Assembly (NCBI GenBank): GCA_036794395.1
Contig: DAIRGS010000245.1
Span: forward strand, 1 to 10,760
DNA length: 10,760 nucleotides
From: DASXMX01 sp036794395
GTDB lineage: Bacteria; Planctomycetota; Phycisphaerae; Tepidisphaerales; Tepidisphaeraceae
Direction of reading: 5' to 3'
Of the stretch, positions 6,636 to 10,760 are shown one piece after another (the stretch's first letter is position 1; each line of letters begins with the position of its first letter). Below the pieces are notes generated by a model. It saw only the letters and a program-made list of their open reading frames with translations. It was not told where the DNA came from and did not search any database. The position numbers and the translations under genes are program-made.

Positions 6636-8645
6636 CTATTGCTCGACGATAATAATATCGCCGGGTTCGATGATCAGATTCTTTCCACCGCCGCGGGCGA
6701 CATCGGCCAGTGTTTTGGGCATGAGGTTTTGTCTTGAGCTGGCGTGAGGGCCGGTCAAGTAAAGAGGCGTTGCGGCCTGCGGATCGGCAAGAAATCCGGC
6801 CTGCTCCAGAAGCTCTCGCAGGTTGAAGTCTTTTCCATGGACCGGGCCGCGCCAAAGGATTTTTCCGGCGCGGTTTGCGACGCCGGCGATATCCCGGCGG
6901 AGACTGACAACGTCACCTGCCTGTAGCGTTTCCTGACCGAAGTCACTCGATTCGAGGTCCCAGGTTTTAACAATAACGATGTGAATCTGGTCTGGATTAG
7001 TGCGTACGAGTTCGATCTGCCATTTGCGGTGCATCGCCTCGGGAAAGTGTTGGGTAATAAACTCTATGAGTGTAGGGACGCGTCCCTGAACCGGGTATTC
7101 AATGTTGGCTGCGCGCTGAAGATCGGAAGCCGTCAAGCGGATCCGACGTACTGGCTGTAGCGCTTTTGCCTCCTCAAGGCCGACGCGTGCGCGTTCCAAT
7201 TGGACGCCTGCCATTTGGACGTCAAGTTGGGCCTGCTCAAGTTCGGGATTATCGACTATTCCCTTTTTCACCCCCTGCTGTTTGAGTTGCAGGTTCAGTT
7301 GCTGGATTTTCACCTTAATTTCAGCCTCTCGAAGGCCGAGTTCCGCACGGTGGATGGCCCGATTTGCGGTTTCGATCTCGTTTCGAACCGTCTGCTCGGC
7401 GAGGCTGATGAATTTTGTCTGATCCATTGAGGCCAGCGGGTCATCCGCGTCATCGGTTCGAACGGCCGAATTTTTAGCGGGCATTGTTGAAGGTCGGGTG
7501 AGATCAGGTTGCGCGCCGATAGCCGATTGGGCGCGCGATACTCTGATTGCCGACAGCGTGAGTCCGACCATCAAGATCGCGAACGCGACTGCGAAGCGCG
7601 TGGTTTTGTTGACATGAGTCATGACAATTCTCCGTTGATTTAGAATTCCGTTGACGCGATGTTCGAGCGGCCAGGCGGCGTCAAAAAATCCAGGCAAAAG
7701 CGTCGGCGTCGAAGTCGATTGGATCCGCTGGCACAGGTCCAGCAGCGTGCGCGAATACGCCGCCGGGCTGCGGCCCTGAAGGACGGCGTTGTCGCAGACT
7801 TCTTCGCGGGCCCGGCGGAGTTCGCGGTTGAGGAGGTGGATCATCGGATGGAACCACAGGGCCGCACCGACGAGGCGCTGAAGGATGCCGACGGCGTAGT
7901 CGTGGCGGGCGGCGTGGACGCATTCGTGGATCAGCACGTCGCGGAGCTGGTCGGGGGATATGTCGTGCAGCAATGCCGAGGGGAGGAGGATGGCGGGTCG
8001 ACGGATGCCGATCGTGACGGGGCCGGGGATGCGATTGGAGATGAGGATTTCGGGGCGATGGAGGGTGGGGAGGACTTGTTGGAGTGAATTCTCCAATTCG
8101 ACTGTCGCGGGTTGGGCGTGGCGGCGAAGTTGAGATACCCGGTAGAGGGCGACGACGAATCGGATCATCAGGACGAGCCATATCGCGCACCAGATGATTA
8201 GGGCGGCAGAGATGGCGAGCGTGATCGTCGGGGCCTGGGGAGTTGGCGCGGGGAATGGGGGGATTGGAACAGAGGCAGTCACGGGGGAGAGTGTGGGCGG
8301 ATGTCGATCGGGCGCGGGGGTGCGTGCGATCTGCGGGGGTGGGGCGTCAGTGTTTTGGTCCGTTAGTCGAGGGTTCGCAACCTGGGTATGTGGGTTTGGG
8401 TGCAACCATGTGCTTGGGTCAATCGTGAGGAGATTGGCACGGCTGATTCGCGAAGCCGCAAGCGGCGTGAGGGGGACCCAGAGGAGGGCGGAAAGAAGGA
8501 TGCAGTGGCGGAGGGCGGCGTTGCGATGGGCGAGGGTGCGGGAGGCGAAAAATGCCAAGGTTGTGATGAGCGTGATCTGGACGAGTGCGCTCAGGGCGAT
8601 CAAGCAGAACGCGTCGCCGGGGTAGAGGCGGGAGAGGAACGTCAT
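6636..8645 (-). CDS. BlaR1-type membrane M56 metallopeptidase with SLBB-like C terminus
   Basis: The protein has 669 residues and is a sensor-transducer of the BlaR1/MecR1 (M56) type. Predicted membrane helices lie at about 12-35, 46-64, 142-168 and 349-367. A Pro-rich loop (about 75-140) lies before helix 3. Between helices 3 and 4 is the cytosolic protease domain with HECVH (240-244), zinc and catalytic residues, and the downstream REEVCDNAVL block (280-289) supplying the third ligand Glu. After helix 4 the exported part has a heptad-like, charged coiled coil (about 410-498). A final segment (about 570-669) follows the SLBB/polysaccharide-export pattern: a GDVV strand (578-581), LRELLEQAGF (609-618) and LIIEPGDIIIVEQ at the very end. 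No penicillin-binding domain is present. The start ATG overlaps the repressor stop in ATGA (8642-8645), implying translational coupling. By analogy, ligand binding outside would activate the protease and remove the BlaI-like repressor. The ligand is not beta-lactam on this evidence; polysaccharide is my inference. Confidence 0.85.
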   Translation of the reverse strand: MTFLSRLYPGDAFCLIALSALVQITLITTLAFFASRTLAHRNAALRHCILLSALLWVPLTPLAASRISRANLLTIDPSTWLHPNPHTQVANPRLTDQNTDAPPPQIARTPAPDRHPPTLSPVTASVPIPPFPAPTPQAPTITLAISAALIIWCAIWLVLMIRFVVALYRVSQLRRHAQPATVELENSLQQVLPTLHRPEILISNRIPGPVTIGIRRPAILLPSALLHDISPDQLRDVLIHECVHAARHDYAVGILQRLVGAALWFHPMIHLLNRELRRAREEVCDNAVLQGRSPAAYSRTLLDLCQRIQSTSTPTLLPGFFDAAWPLEHRVNGILNQRRIVMTHVNKTTRFAVAFAILMVGLTLSAIRVSRAQSAIGAQPDLTRPSTMPAKNSAVRTDDADDPLASMDQTKFISLAEQTVRNEIETANRAIHRAELGLREAEIKVKIQQLNLQLKQQGVKKGIVDNPELEQAQLDVQMAGVQLERARVGLEEAKALQPVRRIRLTASDLQRAANIEYPVQGRVPTLIEFITQHFPEAMHRKWQIELVRTNPDQIHIVIVKTWDLESSDFGQETLQAGDVVSLRRDIAGVANRAGKILWRGPVHGKDFNLRELLEQAGFLADPQAATPLYLTGPHASSRQNLMPKTLADVARGGGKNLIIEPGDIIIVEQ

Positions 8646-9040
8646 GATTTGCTCCTTTCGGCTTTGTCGATCATTTCGCGGATGCGGCGGGCTTCTTGTT
8701 TGGAGACGCCGCGGCCCTGGATGAGGGCCATGACCAGATCGTCGGCGGAGCCGGCGAAGGCGGTTTCGACGAGCTTGGTGACGATGTTGCGAAGCGTGGA
8801 GTTTCGAGGGTGCCTGGCGAAGTAAATGAAGCCGCCGGTCGGGCTGTCGCGATGGCCCAGCCAGCCCTTTTCTTCGAGGCGGACGAGAGTCGTTTGGACA
8901 GTGTTTCGGGCCACTTGGCGCTTGGCGGCGAGGGCTTTCCAGACGTCCATCACGCCAGCGCCGGCGGGGGCGTCCCAGATGACGTTCATGATTTCGATCT
9001 GGGCTTCGGAGAGGTCGGGAACGTCGCCGTGCTTGGCCAT
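8642..9040 (-). CDS. BlaI/MecI-family transcriptional repressor
   Basis: The protein has 132 residues, close to the usual 120-130 for BlaI/MecI. An N-terminal winged helix-turn-helix (about 9-75) includes LSEAQIEIMNVIW, the recognition-helix block RNTVQTTLVRLEEKGWL (45-61) and the wing (G-H-R-D-S-P-T-G-G-F-I-Y). A helical C-terminal dimerisation part (about 80-130) follows. In this family the partner M56 protease leads to cleavage in the dimerisation domain; I cannot place the exact cut here. The ATG at 9040 is chosen because the protein then begins as BlaI does and AAAGG lies about 9 bases upstream. The longer open frame (to 9235) translates the operator and a tandem repeat. A GTG one codon upstream is also possible. 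It is the first gene of the operon with the M56 protease and is presumably autorepressed through the two dyads just upstream. Confidence 0.92.
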   Translation of the reverse strand: MAKHGDVPDLSEAQIEIMNVIWDAPAGAGVMDVWKALAAKRQVARNTVQTTLVRLEEKGWLGHRDSPTGGFIYFARHPRNSTLRNIVTKLVETAFAGSADDLVMALIQGRGVSKQEARRIREMIDKAERSKS

Positions 9041-9055
9041 CACATTGCCTTTCTG

Positions 9056-9069
9056 CCTACAACAGTAGG
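9056..9069. promoter_or_regulatory. BlaI-type operator dyad 1, over the transcription start
   Basis: CCTACAACAGTAGG has perfect 5-base arms (CCTAC/GTAGG) around 4 bases. It resembles the TACA/TGTA half-sites bound by BlaI/MecI repressors. It lies just downstream of the -10 box of the minus-strand promoter and 15 bases before the repressor start codon, where binding would block initiation. Confidence 0.65.
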
Positions 9070-9070
9070 T

Positions 9071-9099
9071 AGAATACCGACAGGTGTAGGCAAAGGCAA
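9071..9099 (-). promoter_or_regulatory. Promoter of the repressor-protease operon
   Basis: On the minus strand TTGCCT (9094-9099) is followed after exactly 17 bases by TATTCT (9071-9076), a reasonable sigma-70-type pair (3/6 and 4/6 consensus bases). The spacer holds the second operator dyad and the first lies just past the -10, supporting the placement. A short leader of about 25 bases would precede the ATG at 9040. Confidence 0.55.
9077..9090. promoter_or_regulatory. BlaI-type operator dyad 2, between -35 and -10
   Basis: CCGACAGGTGTAGG is an imperfect dyad (CC-ACA--TGT-GG) with one mismatched pair in the arms. It is 21 bp centre to centre from the first dyad, so both lie on nearly the same face of the helix. 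Together they share the GTAGG half-site and fit cooperative binding by two repressor dimers. Confidence 0.6.
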
Positions 9100-9155
9100 G
9101 AAAAATCTTTTCGAGATGGTGGCGGAGTATCAGAAGTGATCGGAAAAAATTAACC

Positions 9156-9190
9156 ACAGAGGGCACAGAGGACACGGAGGACACAGAGAC
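9156..9190 (+). repeat. Tandem 9-mer interspersed repeat (ACAGAGGAC type)
   Basis: Four consecutive units near ACAGAGGAC are seen: 9156-9164, 9165-9173, 9174-9182 and a shortened one from 9183, preceded by TTAACC. I recall this pattern as common in intergenic regions of planctomycetes and other bacteria. It lies between the operon promoter and the 3' end of the glycosyltransferase gene and is too short in unit length to be a CRISPR array. Confidence 0.75.
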
Positions 9191-9219
9191 ATTCAAAAAC
9201 TGGGGTATCTTGCTGGGTT

Positions 9220-10470
9220 TTACAGGATTATCCAATTGGCTGGGATGAGGTCGCGGATGTCGTTTTGGCTTAGCGCGGGACCGAACCAGTTTTTAGGGGC
9301 GATGATGCGTTTGGCGGGGTTGGGGTTTAACCAGGCGGCCCACCAGGAGAAGCTGGAGTTGGCGATGATCTGGTGTTGGCAGGCGGACATGAGGAATAAG
9401 TCTGCGTAGCCCGGGTTTCCTTCGATAATTTCCACGTTGTCGCTTTGGAAGGCCCAGCGGCACCAGGCCGGGTCGTCGGTGAAGACGGCAAAGTGGTGGC
9501 CGGGGGGGAAGAGTCGCATGGCGGCGCGGTAGTAGTCGATTGGGAGGGAGGTGAACGCGTGGGCGAGGCCGATGTAATCGGCTCGGCGGATGTGTAACGC
9601 GACGGTGGGCTTGGCCAGGAGCTGGGCGAAGCGCGTGGTGATTGCGGTTTTGAGTTTGAGGGACGGTTGGAGGTATTGGCGGATGAGGGGTTCGTAGCCC
9701 TGGAAATAGAGGGGGGATTGGAAGAAGCCGGTAAGATCGAGGTTGGGTGAGTGGGGAATTTCGGAGTAGTGAAATTCGGGTTCTTTGTAGAGGTGTGCGA
9801 TCTGCGAGGTATCGAGGAATTGGTCGAAATGTTCGAGGAGGATCTGGCTGGAGCGCCAGGCGGGGAACATAGGGCGGTAGCCATGACGGACGGCTGCGCC
9901 GAGAGTGGCGGCGACCTGGAAGAACTGGTTGCCCATCCGGCCATGCTGGCCGAGTTGATGGAAGGAATTGAAAAGGTCTTGAGGCTGGCCGGTGGGAGAG
10001 ATCGGGCAAATCAGGTTGGGCCAGACGGAGTAGATTTTCAGCTGATGCTCGCGATGGAGAGAAGTAAGCGATTGGGGAAGTGATTGGCCGGTTGATGCGC
10101 GCTGGAGCAGGGCGGCGCAGGCGCGATCGCGAAGGGCGTAGCCGTGGACTTGAGAGATTTCGCCTGGAGCGAATGTGTGGTGCGATAAATGCGCGGGCGG
10201 GGTGGAGTAGTAGGCGCCCAGGCAAACGATGTCCCAGTCCTGGGGGATGGCCGACCAGTATGAACTGAAGAGGGATTGGAAATCCGGATGAGGCTCGGCG
10301 TGGGGGGCGATGATCAGGGCTGTTGAATGTTTATGGTCGAGGATGCCTTGCCAGATTTCTTGATATGGGATGATTGACGGGACGGGGGCGAGATGCGCGG
10401 GTTCATTGAGGAATTGGTCCCATGAGATGTCTGAGGGGTTTTGTGCTGGGCGGAAGACGCGATCGAACAT
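9220..10470 (-). CDS. GT11 (alpha-1,2-fucosyltransferase-type) glycosyltransferase with a degenerate GT25-like N-terminal domain
   Basis: The protein has 416 residues in two parts. Residues about 172-416 are a GT11 domain: GRMGNQFFQ (177-185), the donor-binding HIRRADY (293-299), VFTDD (329-333) and the long block SACQHQIIANSSFSWW (362-377). GT11 enzymes add fucose (from GDP-fucose) or a related sugar in alpha-1,2 linkage, mostly to surface glycans. Residues about 34-125 follow the GT25 (LPS glycosyltransferase) layout: EIWQGIL (38-44), ALII..PHPDF (51-64), DWDIVCLG (78-85) and QVHGYAL (107-113). The place where GT25 enzymes have the metal-binding EDD reads APHAE, so this half is probably not catalytic. 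The ATG at 10470 with GGAG about 10 bases upstream is preferred. The open frame runs 69 codons further, but that part translates interspersed repeats. No other glycan gene is next to it. The acceptor and exact sugar are unknown. Confidence 0.85.
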   Translation of the reverse strand: MFDRVFRPAQNPSDISWDQFLNEPAHLAPVPSIIPYQEIWQGILDHKHSTALIIAPHAEPHPDFQSLFSSYWSAIPQDWDIVCLGAYYSTPPAHLSHHTFAPGEISQVHGYALRDRACAALLQRASTGQSLPQSLTSLHREHQLKIYSVWPNLICPISPTGQPQDLFNSFHQLGQHGRMGNQFFQVAATLGAAVRHGYRPMFPAWRSSQILLEHFDQFLDTSQIAHLYKEPEFHYSEIPHSPNLDLTGFFQSPLYFQGYEPLIRQYLQPSLKLKTAITTRFAQLLAKPTVALHIRRADYIGLAHAFTSLPIDYYRAAMRLFPPGHHFAVFTDDPAWCRWAFQSDNVEIIEGNPGYADLFLMSACQHQIIANSSFSWWAAWLNPNPAKRIIAPKNWFGPALSQNDIRDLIPANWIIL

Positions 10471-10519
10471 TTGGATGCTACTCCGGAAACGATCTGATTC
10501 TATCCGGGGAAGAGCTGAC

Positions 10520-10549
10520 TTAACTACGAAGGCACGAAGACACGAAGGG
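10520..10549 (+). repeat. Tandem 8-mer interspersed repeat (ACGAAGGC type)
   Basis: TTAACT is followed by three units ACGAAGGC, ACGAAGAC and ACGAAGGG (10526-10549). It has the same build and orientation as the repeat at 9156 (TTAAC plus tandem short units) but a different unit. When translated on the other strand it gives the spurious peptide CLRAFVVKS, a recurring annotation artefact. Confidence 0.7.
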
Positions 10550-10592
10550 AATATATGCGGCTGATGATCCTGGCGAAGGCTGACCAAATCAT

Positions 10593-10673
10593 TGTCATCC
10601 TGGAGCGAAGCGAAGGATCTGGTTTGGGTGAACCACTCGAAGAACAGATCCTTCGCTTCGCTCCAGGATGACA
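10593..10673. repeat. Long perfect inverted repeat, 29-bp arms with a 23-base loop
   Basis: Bases 10593-10621 are the exact reverse complement of 10645-10673; the loop is 10622-10644. The structure would form a very stable hairpin in either transcript. One arm recurs with one change at 2704-2730, so this is an interspersed element, perhaps a MITE-like or REP-pair unit. There is no T-run beside the arms, but such a stem could still slow transcription or protect RNA ends. Confidence 0.8.
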
Positions 10674-10760
10674 GCATCGCGAATCTCAGCCAAGCAAGAT
10701 GAACTCAGGTCTTTTCTTATCTGCGAGCATCTGCGCAATCTGTGTTGCAGCCCACAAGGC

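Larger units (their letters stand above)
10471..10760. other. Repeat-rich region upstream of the glycosyltransferase gene
   Basis: No credible gene is present. The stretch holds three kinds of interspersed repeat: a tandem ACGAAGGC-type repeat, a long inverted repeat, and near the edge (about 10713-10745) a segment TTATCTGCGAGCATCTGCGC that resembles another common 'ATCTGCG' intergenic repeat. Any promoter for the glycosyltransferase gene must lie here, probably within 10471-10519, but I see no convincing -35/-10 pair. Confidence 0.5.

Noticed and set aside
9156..9190. Possible CRISPR-like repeat array
   Set aside because: Units are 9 bases, directly adjacent and without spacers; this is a simple tandem interspersed repeat, and no cas gene is present.
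9191..9219. Possible terminator after the glycosyltransferase gene
   Set aside because: A T-run (CAGTTTTTG on the minus strand) is present, but no complementary arms precede it, so no hairpin can be supported.
9041..9235. In-frame N-terminal extension of the BlaI-like repressor
   Set aside because: It would translate the promoter, both operator dyads and the tandem repeat; BlaI proteins start as this one does from 9040.
10471..10677. In-frame N-terminal extension of the glycosyltransferase by 69 codons
   Set aside because: It translates the inverted repeat and the ACGAAGGC tandem repeat, giving well-known artefact peptides; the GT25-like fold starts after the ATG at 10470.

Overview
The window looks like an ordinary chromosomal stretch from a high-GC Gram-negative-type bacterium. 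It is most likely a planctomycete (Planctomycetota, perhaps Phycisphaerae). The reasons are a BlaI/M56-peptidase regulatory pair, a Tat-exported ThuA-like protein, a very large exported DUF5117-type zinc protease, an animal-type transketolase, and several short interspersed repeats of kinds I recall as common in planctomycete and related genomes. The assignment rests on recalled family resemblance, not on a search.

Layout. Bases 1-26 are one arm of a G-rich palindromic repeat cut by the window edge. A complete transketolase gene (214-2163, +) follows. Bases 2164-2777 are a scar region: a REP-like fragment, the N-terminal third of a Tn5/IS4-type transposase (2273 to about 2581), a second and complete copy of the G/C-rich palindrome (2595-2631) exactly where transposase similarity stops, and a single arm of another repeat (2704-2730). 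Then come a Tat-secreted ThuA-like gene (2778-3554, -) and, divergent from it, a secreted zinc metalloprotease of 934 residues (3798-6602, +). Convergent with the protease is a two-gene operon read leftward from 9040: a BlaI/MecI-type repressor and, overlapping it by 4 bases, a membrane M56 (BlaR1-type) metallopeptidase. The last gene, also leftward (9220-10470), is a GT11 fucosyltransferase-type enzyme with a degenerate GT25-like N-terminal half. It is bracketed by interspersed repeats, including a 29-bp perfect inverted repeat.

How the genes work together. The clearest functional unit is the blaI-blaR1-like operon. Its promoter contains two BlaI-type dyads spaced 21 bp centre to centre, one between -35 and -10 and one over the start of transcription, which fits autoregulation. 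The sensor protein has the BlaR1 topology (three membrane helices, cytosolic HExxH protease, fourth helix, exported C-terminal part). In place of a penicillin-binding sensor, it carries a coiled coil and a C-terminal region that reads like an SLBB/polysaccharide-export domain. This suggests a sensor of envelope polysaccharide rather than of beta-lactam, and is the most interesting inference here. The other genes show no evident shared pathway.

A base-composition switch is also visible: the + strand is C-rich through the transketolase gene and mostly G-rich from roughly 2.8 kb onward, whichever strand the genes lie on. The change falls in the repeat/transposon scar. I see no CRISPR array, tRNA or rRNA, and no defence or secondary-metabolite cluster.
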